Notes: generated from the letters alone by a model not told the origin. DNA of 64,000 nucleotides from Ascochyta rabiei (GCF_004011695.2 NC_082416.1:620001-684000); one strand, 5' to 3'. Shown: positions 12,188 through 24,155, counted from the first letter of the stretch. Made by a program: numbers and translations.

Positions 12188-12519
12188 TGGCAAGGCAAAT
12201 ATCAGCGATAGTTTGTAGTCATTGGCGTGAATGCTACTTGATGCACGAAATTGTTGGATCGCTCTCAACGTGAACAGCAACTGCGTGTAGTTCGAAAGCC
12301 AAGCTGCTTCGCCGTGCGTACCGAAAGGGTTCTGTAGGCGTGTGGCTCACGAGGCGCAGCGATGCTCTATTGGCCTGGCCTAAATATTTGTATGCAGTAC
12401 CATTCTGCTGTGAACATAAAATCCAGTGTGCTTCAAAACATCCATATCCTTTTGTTTTCAGTTCAAACCAATAACCAAACTCACCCAAGTCTAGCTCGAC
12501 AGCCGGAGCGTGGAGAAAT

Positions 12520-12708
12520 ATGTCAAACACTAAGCTCGACGCAAAGGACGAACACTTCAACCTCAACGCAGCCCATACTTTCGATGAAGAAAAGTTCAAA
12601 ATTATCCACAGCTCAGAGAAACAGTGCAGGAGTGCATTAGCAAGGACGATGCAGCGCACCTGGAGCAAGCGTCTGATTGGATCGGTTGGGGGGTTCACGG
12701 TCGGTTAG
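12520..12708 (+). CDS. possible small protein (62 residues)
   Basis: A single ATG-to-TAG frame of 62 residues, with an acidic first half (AAHTFDEEKFKIIHSSEKQ) and a basic second half (RTMQRTWSKRLIG). There is no signal peptide or membrane span and I recognise no family. It sits between two other small genes on the same strand, which slightly supports it. It could be chance. Confidence 0.33.
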   Translation: MSNTKLDAKDEHFNLNAAHTFDEEKFKIIHSSEKQCRSALARTMQRTWSKRLIGSVGGFTVG

Positions 12709-12836
12709 TGCGTACAGTGGATTGTCGTTGCCCGGAGACACAGCTGTGCATGAAGCGCTCTTCAGCGTGGTGTGAAAGCTCAATCGTCAAATCATAATCA
12801 TTGTTACACCGAATGCGCTGTAACAGCTGGACCCTG

Positions 12837-12844
12837 TGACGTCA
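12837..12844. promoter_or_regulatory. palindromic CRE/ATF site TGACGTCA
   Basis: A perfect TGACGTCA palindrome 139 bp upstream of the ATG at 12983. This is the classic binding site of bZIP factors of the ATF/CREB type (AtfA/Atf1 in fungi), which act in stress and sporulation. It would fit a stress- or conidium-associated role for the small hydrophilic protein downstream. Binding is inferred. Confidence 0.45.
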
Positions 12845-12982
12845 CGCTTTCTCTCCGCCTTTTAGCCAGCAGTTGCGCAATGCAATGCACAACGCAACTC
12901 AACTTCACAAACTTCAACCACGAACAACTCCAAAGCCTTTTAGACCTGCAGAATCACAGCTGCAAAACCAAACTTAGCCAAA

Positions 12983-13300
12983 ATGCCTTCCTCTTTCCAG
13001 TCTCAGACCTTCTCTTCTACCAGCAGCTCCATCAACGGACGAACCACATCCTACACACAATCCACACAGAGCGACAACACAGGCACCCGCGTGCACCAGA
13101 CGAGCCAACAGCCCGGACAGGCGGTGCGCGAGGAGCGGTTCGAGATCGACAACAGCGGGAGGAGGATTGCGGAAGGTTCGACGAGTGGCAGTAACCAGGG
13201 CAGAATCGAAGATGTGACGGATGAGCAGCAGAAGGAGAACGATAGGCTGTATGAGGAGAGGATGGAGGACGAGTACGCGAAGAGGGAGGGTGGCGCCTGA
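12983..13300 (+). CDS. small hydrophilic disordered protein (105 residues)
   Basis: An uninterrupted ATG-to-TGA frame. The first half is Ser/Thr/Gln-rich (SFQSQTFSSTSSSING), the second strongly charged (EQQKENDRLYEERMEDEYAK). There is no Cys, signal peptide or membrane span. Proteins of this build are common and conserved in related fungi, and the family resembles stress-induced hydrophilic proteins in composition only. The leader is CA-rich with ATG in the context CAAAATGCC. A TGACGTCA element lies upstream. Confidence 0.75.
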   Translation: MPSSFQSQTFSSTSSSINGRTTSYTQSTQSDNTGTRVHQTSQQPGQAVREERFEIDNSGRRIAEGSTSGSNQGRIEDVTDEQQKENDRLYEERMEDEYAKREGGA

Positions 13301-14026
13301 AGATGGAATGACCAGGTACAGACTTAAATTTATGAGATGAACAGAGGGTGAGAGTTATGTAGCTGTCATCACTCACTCAACCTGGTGTGCTGTGTAGGAA
13401 AAAACTCTGAATAAATCACTTCCTGCTCTTCTCCTGCATACGCCCCCTCCGTACCCATCAGCTCAAGAATACAGCACGCGACGAACAAAAAGACGGACAA
13501 GCACGGAGCCATGACTAAGTATTTTCCTCTCCTCCCTTACGCGCACGATACCCGGCCCCAGCCTGACCTTTACGTTAGAATGCAGCGCCAACATCTTCAG
13601 TATCCGCGGCGCTAGGCCCCTCCGCCGTTCTATCCGCCCCGCCCCGCCTCTGCGCTTCTACCTCTGCACCGCGCCTCGGCCACCCGCGACTATCCGCCGT
13701 GCGCCTCGATATGTACCTGCGCCTTCCGCCATGAACGACGTTAACTTTGCGAAACTGGGGCACGGGGCCTCTTACCCAGACGCGTCCCATTTGTCAGTTT
13801 CCTGTGAGATTTGTGAGAGTGTTTGTGCTGGATACTGGGGGAGGTGCGGATGGCGGTGGAAACACTGGTTTTGGTACTTAAGGAGACGCGTTTACTGCTG
13901 CTTTGCTTTTCTAGAAGGATACAGCGTTTACTGCTTACTGGCTTGTTTAAATTGCTGCTCCTGTGTCAATGAACGTCATTCGATAACTAGCAATACCTAC
14001 GAAGCTTCAGATCGTGAGCTGTTATC
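13301..14026. other. intergenic before the P450 gene
   Basis: This stretch has CT-rich and GC-rich patches and several short frames. None has protein-like content or a recognisable motif. Confidence 0.5.
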
Positions 14027-15731
14027 ATGGGACCCTTCAGCCTCGCTTGGTCGCTGTTGACCTCGCCTCTGCTGATCCTCGCGACCATCTCCGGTACTCT
14101 GACTTTCTACGTACGTACACGACCCAGCAACCAGAGCCTTGGCTGATAACCCCCAGATCCTTGCTGTCGTTTTCTACCGCCTCACCTTCCACCCGCTTGC
14201 AAGATACCCTGGCCCGCCCCTCGCCAAGATCACAGACATCTACCTCACCTACTACGCCTACAAAGGCTCGCGACACCTCGCTTTCCACAATGCACACCTC
14301 CAGTATGGGCCGTACGTGCGTCTGGGGCCGAACTTGCTGTCGGTCAACACAGCCACGGGTCTGAAGACCATCTACGGCTTCCGGTCCAATGTGCGAAAGG
14401 CTTCCTTCTACGAGGCGTTCCCCAGCACAAAAGCTGCTGTCAGCGTGCACTCGGCCATCGACAAGAAGCAGCATGCGCGCAAGAGGCGCGTTATGAGCAG
14501 TGCGTTTAGCGATGCTGCGATCCGCAATCTGGAGAAGTACATCATCGCCAACGTGCGCGTTGGGTGCGACCTACTCGGCCGCAGGGCTGGCGGTGGCGCA
14601 GACGATGAAAAGTTTGTAAACGGGCAGGGGTGGAACGGTGCATGGAACGCGGCGCATTGGTGTGAGTGGTTGGTGTTCGACATTATGGGGGATCTGGTAT
14701 TCGGCAAGGCATTTGGTATGTTGGAGAGTCCTGTAAACAGGTTCGCCACGCAATTGGTCGGCAATGCGGCGCACAGGCATTTGATCGTGAGTACCCTCAT
14801 GTACGAAAAGAGATGCATGATGGACTGACTGGTGTAGTGCGGCACACATCTTACCATCCACAACTGGCATCTCGACAAGCTCTTCTTCCGCAAGATCGCC
14901 GGCCAGCGTGCACAGTACATGCAGTACAGCAAGGCACATGCCATGGAGCGTACCAAACTCGGCCTCGAAGCTGATCGCAAAGACTTCTTCTACTATCTGC
15001 TGAACGCCAAGGATGCAGAGACTGGAGAGGGCTTCAACATGAACGAGTTGTGGGGCGAGTCGAACCTGTTGATCATCGCCGGCTCAGACACCACCTCGAC
15101 CGCCATGTCTGGAACGTTCTTCTACCTTGCACAAAACCCCAACGTGTTGGCAAAGCTGTGCAAGGAGATTCGTGACACGTTTTCAGACGTCGAGGAGATC
15201 GTCACCAGCCCAAAGCTGAGTAGCTGCTCGTACTTGAAGGCCTGCATCGACGAGACGATGCGCATGACGCCTCCGGTTGCCGGTGCTCTTCCACGTCAAG
15301 TCCTTCCGGGTGGCCTGGAGATCGACGGCAAGCACATTCCAGCTGGTGTCGATGTCGGCGTGCCAATCTACGCCATCCACCACAACCCCAATTACTACCC
15401 CCAGCCGTTCGACTATATTCCTGAGCGCTGGCTCGCGGACCCAACGGCTAACCCCATGCACAACAGACTGCCCGATGCACAGTCAGCATTCAACCCCTTC
15501 AGCATCGGCCCACGAGGATGCATCGGTAAGGGTTTAGCATACGTCGAGTTGACCGTTACCATTGCGCGGGTGTTGTATCTGTACGACTTGAGGCTCGCTC
15601 CAGGAACGACGCTGGGTGCTGGCAATAAAGACCTGGAGGTTGGGAGAACAAGACCGACTGAGTATCAGATTCAGGACGTATTCGCCAGTAAGAAAGATGG
15701 ACCCATGTTGCAATTCCGGGCGAGGCTTTGA
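14027..15731 (+). CDS. cytochrome P450 monooxygenase (first copy)
   Basis: Three exons (14027-14110, 14157-14786, 14838-15731) give 535 residues. An N-terminal hydrophobic anchor is followed by RYPGPPLAKITD. The I-helix oxygen-binding motif AGSDTTS is at about 319-325, the ExxR pair ETMR at 377-380, and the heme loop FSIGPRGCIGK with the axial Cys at 466. All P450 landmarks are present, so the enzyme should be active. It resembles the benzoate-4-monooxygenase/isotrichodermin hydroxylase type of fungal P450, but the substrate cannot be told. No biosynthetic backbone gene is adjacent. It is probably anchored in the ER membrane and fed by P450 reductase. Confidence 0.93.
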
Positions 15732-15818
15732 ATGCTCTGAAGAAGTAGATGATATTACAAAGAATCCGAAATGAACTCGCCAATACATGGTTTTCGGCAT
15801 GAAAAGTGGCGTTGCACA

Positions 15819-16982
15819 TCATCCAAGCGCGAGCTTGAGTGCGACAGCTGATTCTGGCGTCGGGTATTTACTTCTTTGGCGACTCGGTCTGCCCTCGATA
15901 ATAACCTCTCTGTACTTCTGTTCCAGCAGAGCACCGACGTCCTTCAGCGGAGTGTCCTTGGGAAGGGACTGCCGATAGGCCCAGAGTTCTCTGTGGACAT
16001 TGGGTCCACCTCTGTGAATCTTTGCTTTCGCTGGACGGCCCAGGAACACACCAGCTTCAACGTGAGAGTTGAGTGCAGCTTTCGCCTCCTCTGGCGATCC
16101 GAACTGGATCTTACAGCACCAGCCATTGGGCGGGTTCTCGTGTTTTCGTACCGTTGTGATGCCTACAACGTCGTATTGGTGGAACTTCTTGTAGAACGCG
16201 TGTAGAATATCGAAATATGATCCCTTTTTTGCTGGATCTACAGGAGGTAGGTCTTGAAACTGCACCCACTTCTCCGCTATCAAAGAGGCTAGGATTTCGG
16301 GAGAGGCCGTCATGGGCGGTCGAAACACTCGAGACTTGAGATCACTTGACGGTGATGGTTTCCAGCCGGCATAAAGACTGGGTTGGCGCCAAGCGGGAAA
16401 CTTCTCAGGATCGTATTTTTCTGGGTTGAGACCAAGCCCAAAGAGAGTGAAACGCGAGAGCGTTTGTATGGCAGCAGTCGCTTGCTTCTCGTCCGATAAT
16501 TTCATCATGCAAAACGATACGCTGCAGCCTGTTGTGAACTGGTAGAACATCGTGAGTTGGGCGCTGCAGACTGATTAAAGGTTTGATCGGTTGACTTTTG
16601 ACTCATTGGCTCACTCTGGAAGACCTGCTCTGGCAAGCAAGACCCTCATGTCTGCCTCGGTGGTTTGGTGAGGTATGGCGATTTGAAGCAGACGTGGATA
16701 GTCTGCAACGGCAAATCCATGGAGGGGGTGACGCCAATTGGGATCATCCTGAGGTGACGCCGGTGTTTGTGATACGGAAGCAGGTGCAGAAGATGCCACG
16801 GCTCGGGATATAGTATCATGCAGACAGCGCCTTTGAGTTGCGCGACTGATGTTGAGCGACACGCAAGATCTCAAGGTTGCGGCTGATGTGCGTGTGCTCC
16901 ACCTGTAACCGGTGATTGCACTTCGCACGAAGAAACGCAACGGGCCAGCCATGTTGACAGAAACACTGCTAAGAGATGCCAA
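15819..16982 (-). CDS. RRM-domain protein, mitochondrial type
   Basis: Exon 1 (16615-16982) and exon 2 (15819-16563) join to 370 residues. The N-terminus is Arg/Ser/Ala-rich with no acidic residue for about 70 positions (LRFFVRSAITGYRWSTRTSA), a typical mitochondrial import signal; the second Met at residue 11 could also be the start. One RRM-like fold spans about 93-170 (YPRLLQIAIPHQTTEADMRV), and the intron interrupts it. A second weak RNA-binding-like unit may lie around 235-300. The protein probably acts in mitochondrial RNA metabolism or translation. It is divergently paired with another RRM gene. Confidence 0.82.
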
Positions 16983-17228
16983 TATTGCGAAATAGTGAGA
17001 AAATGATGAAATCGAAACCTAAATAATAAGAGTTGCGCAAGGGTTAAGATTGAGGCTCTGCGCGTCAGTGCGCGTGTCTTATCGATAAAGGCTTGGCAGT
17101 GGACTTTTTCCCCTACTCAGGTATGCGCATGTATTAACAATATCAACAACACGTCTCTAATCATCAGGATAATCACCAGGATTCAACCTCCGTCGTCTTT
17201 TTGACTGATCGATAGTCTTGTAACGGCC
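16983..17228. promoter_or_regulatory. bidirectional promoter between two RRM genes
   Basis: The two RRM genes start only 246 bp apart and face away from each other, so this segment must hold both promoters. It contains an ATCGATA motif near 17080 and AT-rich stretches near the minus-strand start. No clear TATA pair is seen. Confidence 0.55.
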
Positions 17229-18254
17229 ATGTCTGCACCAAAGGTTATCGCACAGGGTCGCTTCGTTCTGTCCAGGGGCTTCACAACATCACGCGCCACC
17301 AGCTCGATACTTCGTGCAGTCAGCACAACGCTTCCGCGACGACAGCTCTCATCGAGCGTACAATTTCAGCAAGAGACTGTTCAGACACCGGCCACAGGAC
17401 CGGAAGTCCCACTCACAGCCACCCGGAACGTATCATCAGGGAACAATGCACGATCAATTGCCATCACCAAGCTTCCCAAGCGAGTAGTGAAGGCTGATAT
17501 CGAACAGCTCCTTCGCAGCGCCGGAGTTGATGTGTAAGTTGGGAATGTTCCTGCCAACATTCAGCTCAAGATACTGGATCCCAAGTCACGTGCCCACTAA
17601 CAGATCCACAGCAAGAGGATCCAGTTTCGAGTCGATCGCTTTACGTTCTTCAGCGATAGCTCCTGCTTCATTGAGCTGGGTAGCAAAGAGCAAGTTCAAA
17701 AGGCCACGGAGGCCCTGAACGGGCAGCAATTGCACGGCACTTCACTGGTTGTCCGCCCGATCAAGGAAGATTTCTATTGGGATCAAGGATTCAAAAAAGA
17801 CAACCGTTTCTTTTTCCACGATGAGCAAACTCCATCACAAGCTATCCAGCCTTTACTCCAGGGCCGTCGCTATGCACTCCAGGTCGAGAATCCTGGCTGG
17901 ATAAACCAACAGGGCAGTAGCAAGTCGGCCAACACTACAAGACGGGAGATCGTCGAGAAGTACTTTGGACCGTTTGGAGTGGAGGTTATCGGGGCTTTGA
18001 ACCCAATTTGGAGGCATCAGAAGAAGGAGTACCCTTTCCTGGCACACATTGATTTCGCATCGAAGGAGGGTGCAGAACAGGCAGCCGAAGCGCTCAACGA
18101 CACCGAGATCGAGGGAAAGAGAGTATATCTGCAACGATGCACAGTGAACTCTTCGAGAGCCAAGCAGATTGGAAATGTGGACCAGGGTGTACTTGCGCAA
18201 CTACAGGAGAGCGGCTTTGTTGAAAAGTCATCCGCTGAGAATGTTGGAGCGTGA
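17229..18254 (+). CDS. two-RRM protein, mitochondrial type
   Basis: Two exons (17229-17533, 17612-18254) give 315 residues. Residues 1-60 form a Ser/Arg/Thr-rich presequence with no acidic residue (SRGFTTSRATSSILRAV). RRM1 (about 77-160) begins ARSIAITKLPKRVVKADIEQ, continues across the intron to RFTFFSDSSCFIELGSKEQV and ends SLVVRPIKEDFYW. RRM2 (about 215-295) contains EKYFGPFGVEVIGALNPIW and ends GKRVYLQRC. RNA binding in the mitochondrion is the likely role. The order of modules resembles its divergent neighbour, which suggests paralogy or shared function. Confidence 0.87.
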
Positions 18255-18378
18255 AATTGTAACGCTGTTTTGATCTAATAGGGGTTGTAAAATATCTTGT
18301 ACTTTGCGCGTCCCATATAGAGAGCAGTGCTCACAGGCTCCAGTGCAAACCGCAATGTAAGAACTCTACGAACGGTAC

Positions 18379-19822
18379 TCACTCCGTGCCTTTCTCTCTA
18401 ATCGTTTCCTCGCTTCTTTCTACACTCTCAAAGCCAGCTTCATTGTTGTACTTCCTCACACCGATAGTCTTGACTACCAACCACGCAGGAAGCAGCGCTA
18501 CCGCCCAAATTCCAAAGTTGAAGTATGTTCCTCCCACCGAAGCGAAGACTGGTATAGCATTCAACCCGTAACTAAGCGCCTGCCATGCTGACTCTGTACC
18601 ACGTAGCAGCGCAGCCAGGCGAATCGTCTCCTGCGGACTCTTGGAAATATGACCAATCAAGAAGAACGCAAAGTTGTAATTTAGCTGGAAGCCCGCAACG
18701 AGGAAAATGAAAGGCGCGAACGCACGACCAAAGCCTTCGTCTGCCCAGTCGTATAGCGGTCCGGATCGAGAGTACTGTGTGACGTTGATGGTGAGCCAGA
18801 TCCACCACGCACCCTGTGTGACCATGATGACTCCAAACGCCCAGCGCGCTCGTTTCTTTAGCGCGATGCTGTGCTGATCCAGCCATGCGCCCAACAAGTT
18901 CGTCACTACAATCGCAATGACACCGGATAGGAAGGAGCCCAGAGAACGTGCGCGGACACTAAACCAGAGCGCGATGTAGGTGTAGTACACGGCCTCACTA
19001 TAGACGGCCTGTCCGATCCAAAAAATGAGCAAGAGGAACTCCTTGTTCAGGAAGGTTTTCGTGGTCGCTCTAATTTCTTGCCATGGGTTATCGTAGATCT
19101 CCAGCTTTACTGGCTGCCTATCCGAACGCTGCACTCTATCCGGTCGATTCAACAGCAGTGCGACGAATGGACCAAGGCATTGCAGCGCAATGAAGATCAG
19201 GTACACGGTATACCCGACTTTCCCAGCGGTATTCTGCTCGTGGTTGAGGCCAAGGTTGATTGCGCCCCCAAGAATGCGTCCCACGCATGTCCAAGTAATC
19301 CAATACGCAATCATCTTCCCTCTATTTTTCGGCTCCGGGTACGCGATTGCAATGGCTGCTTCTGAGGCCCAGAAGATACCGGCCGATATACCGCACAGTG
19401 CCGCACCGAGAAGGACAAGCCACTCCACGCCGAATCGATTGTTGAGGTACAAGCCTGCGCTGTATGGTGCGAAGCCGATGGTTCCAGCAACAAGCGCCCC
19501 TTTGATGCCGATGTACTTGACGAGGGAACTGGTCAGCCAGCAGGATATGATCATGAGGCAGAAAGTGAGTGCGTTGGCCGTGTTAACTAGATAAGGTTCT
19601 TGAGCTCCTCCAGCGCCGAGAGAGTTCATGGCGCCCCAAAGTCCAGGAGCTGCGAGGCTACAGAAGCCAAGTATAGTGGCATTGTAGAAGGGCGTGCGGT
19701 ACCATTTAACTTTCGGAGGTGATTAGCAGTGGAAGAGGAATAGTCGGGGTGGATGTACTGGGCTCTGTACTGCTTTCGGGAGATGAAGCGTCGTGAACGC
19801 CATGAATGTCTTGGTCGACCAT
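18379..19822 (-). CDS. UNC93-like MFS membrane protein
   Basis: Exon 1 (19759-19822) and exon 2 (18379-19709) join to 464 residues. The first exon codes a short hydrophilic tail; exon 2 opens IKWYRTPFYNATILGFCSLA, then GLWGAMNSLGAGGAQEPYLV, the hallmark of fungal UNC-93-like transporters. About eleven to twelve hydrophobic spans follow, for example LLGAALCGISAGIFWASEAA and APFIFLVAGFQLNYNFAFFL. The branch site TGCTAATC supports the intron. Substrate is unknown; family members are often annotated as ion-channel regulators or DUF895 proteins. The tail ends in charged residues. Convergent with the RRM gene (124 bp apart). Confidence 0.9.
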
Positions 19823-20439
19823 GACGGATGGCTGATTGACGAAGGAAAAGGACATTTGTGTTCGACAGTTCTACGAAGTCGCAGTCGTACACACTAGTTG
19901 GTGGAACCTACTCGCGGAAACCGTGCATACGGTACACAACAGTGGAAATCAGCATCTCGGGGTCTGCGAACTATTTATCTCGGGTGAATCCTGGCGCAAT
20001 TGATGCTTGATATTGTATGCACGTCGAAAGGTGGGCGATGTCGGATAAACCTGTCACATTCGATTGGCTAGCGAATGACGTGCTCCGTGTGAGGATTGAT
20101 GTGCGTGTACCAAGGAGGTACTAGCGCCACGATGTGCTTACGGATGAACATCAGTTCCAAGACAAGCTGGCGCGTTCATTTATCGACTTCATATCCGGAT
20201 CTCATGGTTCTGGCTCAAGCGGCAATGAAACTCTGTCAGATTAATGGTACGAGGAATTCGCGTTTTGAGAGACTCGTGTGTTGCCCTAAAATAATACTCT
20301 CGGTCTTTCGAGTCATAAAATGCCAATGCTGCGCTACGCTATGCTATTATGCCGTCCACTTTAGTTCACACCAAGTGCCGACTGAGGCCACTTCAATGTC
20401 GGTGGACTGGAAAGAATGACAGCCATGGTCATAGCTTTT
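19823..20439. other. intergenic
   Basis: The upstream region of the UNC93-like gene and 3' flank of the DUF7923 gene. No gene-like frame was seen. Confidence 0.5.
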
Positions 20440-21728
20440 TCATCTCATGATTCGCCTTCTGTGGCCGCTGTCGACGCTCAGGCTATTGTCTGGACCAATC
20501 GAGATGCTAATGTTCGATGCTTCGTCTTCACTCTTTCCCCTCCGGCCAGATTTACCATGGCCTCGGCTATCGCTTCTCTCAGGTTGAATTACAAGCCAAG
20601 TCTGACCTCCACTCTCGTCTTCTTGCTGCATAAGCTGGAGTTGCGGCCCATTACGTCCTGTTGGTCGCGGCGATTTGGGTGATGGAGGAGGAGGGAACAA
20701 GGTGTTGTATTTCGTGACCTTCAGGGGGAGTGTGGTGAGTGACGGAGGTAGCGGTATAGACTCAATCAGCGTGACCTTGTCAAGGGGAAGACTTGACAGA
20801 AGAGCAGCTGGGAGATCGACAGGCGAGCAGCCAACAATGACGTGCCGCAGATGGGAGTTCGCGGTGAAAAATGAGAGGTTTTCTAAGGATGTGTAAGTGC
20901 TCCACGCTTGTAACAAAGCAATATAGTTAGCTTACCTCGTATCTTTCGTCCGGAGCTTCCTTCCTTTCCAACCCCAACGTCTACAAAATCAAAGCTTGCT
21001 ATACGTCCACTGAATGCTGTCGACATAGCACGCAGTGAGCCAAGGTTGCTAATTTTGTCTTGGCGTACCAGGAACTTGGCCAACCCTTCAAGATTGGCAT
21101 ACACCCGTACGATAATGTCCAAACTGTCTGCATCTTCGAATTGTGGTCTCAAGTACTCTCGTGTTCGGATGAGTAGCTCATCAGCTAAGGCCTCACCACT
21201 TTGAGCCTTTCTCGTGATGTATTTGTCCTGGAACTGAGAACAGTTAGTTTCACACGTGTTCTCCAATATCGATAAGACTCACAAGGAAGCCTTCTGCGTC
21301 TACGTCGATGAGAACCAGGACGAAAGGACGTTTAGCCTGCGGTTGGTAAGTAGCTGTAGAAAGTTGTTGTTGCGACTAGTCTGACCTGTTTCTGTGCAAG
21401 CGCATCTTCTCTTGTCTTCGCCTCATGAACCTCAGACTGCAGTGTTCGACGGACGTTCTGTTCTGAGTTGAGGTCCAGCTCAGTCTGCGCAAGTCGGGCT
21501 TCGGTCTTCTCAAGCTTGTCAAGCAGTTCCTACAACACCTTAGTCGTCGCTCTAGTGTATGAGCTACAACCCATATACCTCGATTAACTCGATTCTCTTC
21601 TCTTCCAGGATCCGAAACTGTGCCAGCCGCTCGCGATATGTTAGAGGGCCTGGTGGAGGTGTTGGAGGCGGGACCAAAGCTAACGCTGAAACCGGCGGGG
21701 CCGGAGCTGGAGGCGGAACATCAGCCAT
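20440..21728 (-). CDS. DUF7923-domain protein without CCCH finger
   Basis: Five exons (21386-21529 and 21283-21336 internal; full set 21579-21728, 21386-21529, 21283-21336, 20936-21233, 20440-20882) give 362 residues. A Pro-rich start (MADVPPPAPAPP) leads to a coiled coil (about 31-98; ELLDKLEKTEARLAQTELDL). The DUF7923 core then opens AKRPFVLVLIDVDAEGFLFQ, followed by DIIVRVYANLEGLAKFLVRQ and SHLRHVIVGCSPVDLPAALL. Related fungal proteins usually carry C-terminal CCCH zinc fingers; here the tail is a Ser/Gly/Arg-rich disordered stretch. An in-frame ATG at 21776 would add 16 residues. Function unknown; nucleic-acid binding has been proposed for the fingered relatives. Confidence 0.85.
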
Positions 21729-22655
21729 GTGGACAGAGCCTCGATATCGGTACTTGGAGTCAGAATCTGGGGTCACGCAGCTTTTAAGGGTTGAAGATCA
21801 GCAGCTTTGGGCTCCCAAGCCTAGGTGGCTTTGCATGCATGTAAAAGTGCGGTGACCCAGCAGTGCCAGGATTCTCAAACGTAGCGAACGTTGATTGGCC
21901 GCAGGTGTGGAGCCCATGGCTTTGATTTGCTGCCTCGACAGTCAAGCCCACCGGATCGAGATGTGTGCGCGTGAGTTGGCGTTTGAATGATGTGGGATAC
22001 GCGGGGCGAGCCGGACGCTCCTGCTGTGGATGTGCGCGAGCTGGGATGTCGGTGGTGAATATGTTACACAGGTCTGCCTGCTGGTAATCCTTTGGACTCG
22101 TTGACCAGTCATCGACTGGTCTTTTGGTAACCGACTACTTGAAGATTGCGCGGCTGAATAGGAGTCATCTTTCCCTCCGCTCATGCATGGAGGGATTCGG
22201 CCTGCCCAGATTGCGAATCGACGTGTTGGGTTGTGGGAAGGCGTAGTGCTTCTGGGCCAACGACTTCCGCAGACTTGGGCACGGATCGAGTAGACATCTT
22301 GCGGGCCGTTGACGGTGTTTACATCTTACTCACATTTGCCAGTTTGCCCAGAGCTCCCTCTACGCGGTGGTCAGGCCCGGGCTGGGTGTGTTTCGAGAAA
22401 GCAGCATTTTCCGCTCGCCTCGTCCAAGATCAAACTGGGCTGTTCTAGTGACTGACTGACCGCTGTGGTTTTGTACATCGAGACTGCTTTTTGATACTGC
22501 GCGATGGCTGCATGGTGAGTTGGTGACTGGGAGGGCACGGCTTGTGTGGCATTTTGTTCTCATGACGTCATCAACATCCAAGGAATCATCCAGCCAGCGG
22601 TCTCATGGATTTTTTTGATAAACACATAACTGCAGGCTCTGCAAGGGCTTGCCAA
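21729..22655. other. intergenic
   Basis: A 927-bp stretch without a gene. It contains the upstream region of the DUF7923 gene and the 3' flank of the amidohydrolase gene. Small frames on both strands are not protein-like. Confidence 0.5.
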
Positions 22656-23946
22656 TTATTCATTGTCCTGTTCGAAGTCGTCTTTCGCCCTTTTCGCAAC
22701 ATCATCGTCTAATAATACCCTCAAAGCCAACATCGCCATACCTTTGGCACAGGTCAAAGCCGCCTTATGACCTTCATCCGTACCTGCGCACGCCGCAAAC
22801 GCTGGGTTATGGGCCGATACGTCCTTATCGGCTGGGATCGCGAACGCACCATGAAAGCTAGGTATGATGTGTGAGACATTACCCATATCCGTTGATGCGT
22901 TCATCATCTTCTCTTGATCAACCTGTATCTTTGTGCCGAACGTGTCCATGTCGTGGGCGTAGAGTTCGCATAAAGTTTTGTTTGCTCGAAGGTTGAGGTA
23001 CGTTGGCGAGCTGCCATCCGTCAGTGTTAACATGTCACTTTGGATGCCATGTGACCTACGTGATGTAATTCAGTTTGCATCCTGAAGCTAGCGCTGCTGC
23101 TTCAAGACAATTTTTCACACGGCTAAGCAGCTTGTCCGCTCTCTCTATCGTAGGGCTACGGACATTCCAGTTCATGCGTGTGTAGTCAGTGATGACGTTT
23201 GGTACAGTACCTCCAACCTCAATAACCCCGTGCACTCGCTCATCCGGCTCCATCTGTTGTCTCAAGAGACTAACGTTGGCATACGCAGAAACGGCGGCAT
23301 CCAAGGCATTGACCCCGTTCCATGGCTCGCCTGCTGCATGCGCTGGCTTGCCCTTAAATTCAGTCTTGAATTTGTGGCTCGCAATCAACTTAAGTCCAGC
23401 AAGACCTTGATAGTAGCCTGGCTTGTAGAAGATCTGGTGTGCGGAGACGGGGTGTGCCATTATAGCAGCGGATGTGTCTTTGGGAAATGCACCAGCATCG
23501 ATGAGCTTAGCTTTGCCACCTCCGCCCTCTTCAGCAGGGGTACCAAGGATTCGCACTCGGCCTTCGAAGTTGTGTTGCTTCATTGCTTCAGCCACAGCAA
23601 TGAATGTGGCAATGGAGGAAGTAGCTATCAGGTTGTGACCGCAAGAATGACCGATTTCTGGTAGTGCATCATACTCCGCACAGATGATGACAAGTCGGCC
23701 ACCTGATCCATACTCTGCTTCAAAGCTGGTATCGAGACCGTAGGTGTGCTTCTTGACATCAAAGCCGAGTGATGAAAGATATGATGTAATGGTCTGGTGA
23801 GCAAAATGCTCTTGATACGCCAATTCCGGGTTTGTGTGGAGAGCTTTGTTGACCTTGTGAAGCCCAGTATCAGCGGCATCAATAGTGGACGCCACTATCA
23901 CGCGTGATTTCTCTAAGGCATCTTTGCAAGTATTCTGCGAACCCAT
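22656..23946 (-). CDS. M20-family amidohydrolase (peptidase M20D type)
   Basis: Exon 1 (23060-23946) and exon 2 (22656-23010) give 413 residues after removal of a 49-bp intron. Metal-site motifs are clear: AEYDALPEIGHSCGHN (91-105) and the catalytic acid pair in PAEEGGGGK (139-145), then HPVSAHQ. The lid or dimerisation domain follows with KGKPAHAAGEPWNGVNALD. Relatives hydrolyse N-acyl amino acids, aminobenzoyl-glutamate or related amides using two metal ions in the cytosol. No signal peptide is present. It starts 381 bp from a divergent Zn2Cys6 regulator, with a permease beyond, which suggests uptake and cleavage of an amide nutrient. Confidence 0.93.
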
Positions 23947-24155
23947 GGGAGCTTTGTATTCGCTGATGTTGGAGATAGGTTTCTATTTGACAATAGTTTC
24001 GAGACGAGGACCGTGATCTGGAAAAAAAAAAGAGCTTTGAGACCTGAGTGTTAACAGATGATGAGGAAACAGACAGCTTATGATTAATGCAAGAGGGATC
24101 TTTTGTGGCCTTCGAGATCGACTTCCAGCACTTGCTGCGGCTGCGCAGATAAGGG

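Noticed and set aside
11672..12280. 202-codon open frame on the minus strand
   Set aside because: It lies opposite a two-exon plus-strand gene whose splice join makes a compact protein; its own composition (many Arg, Cys, His runs) is that of a shadow frame.
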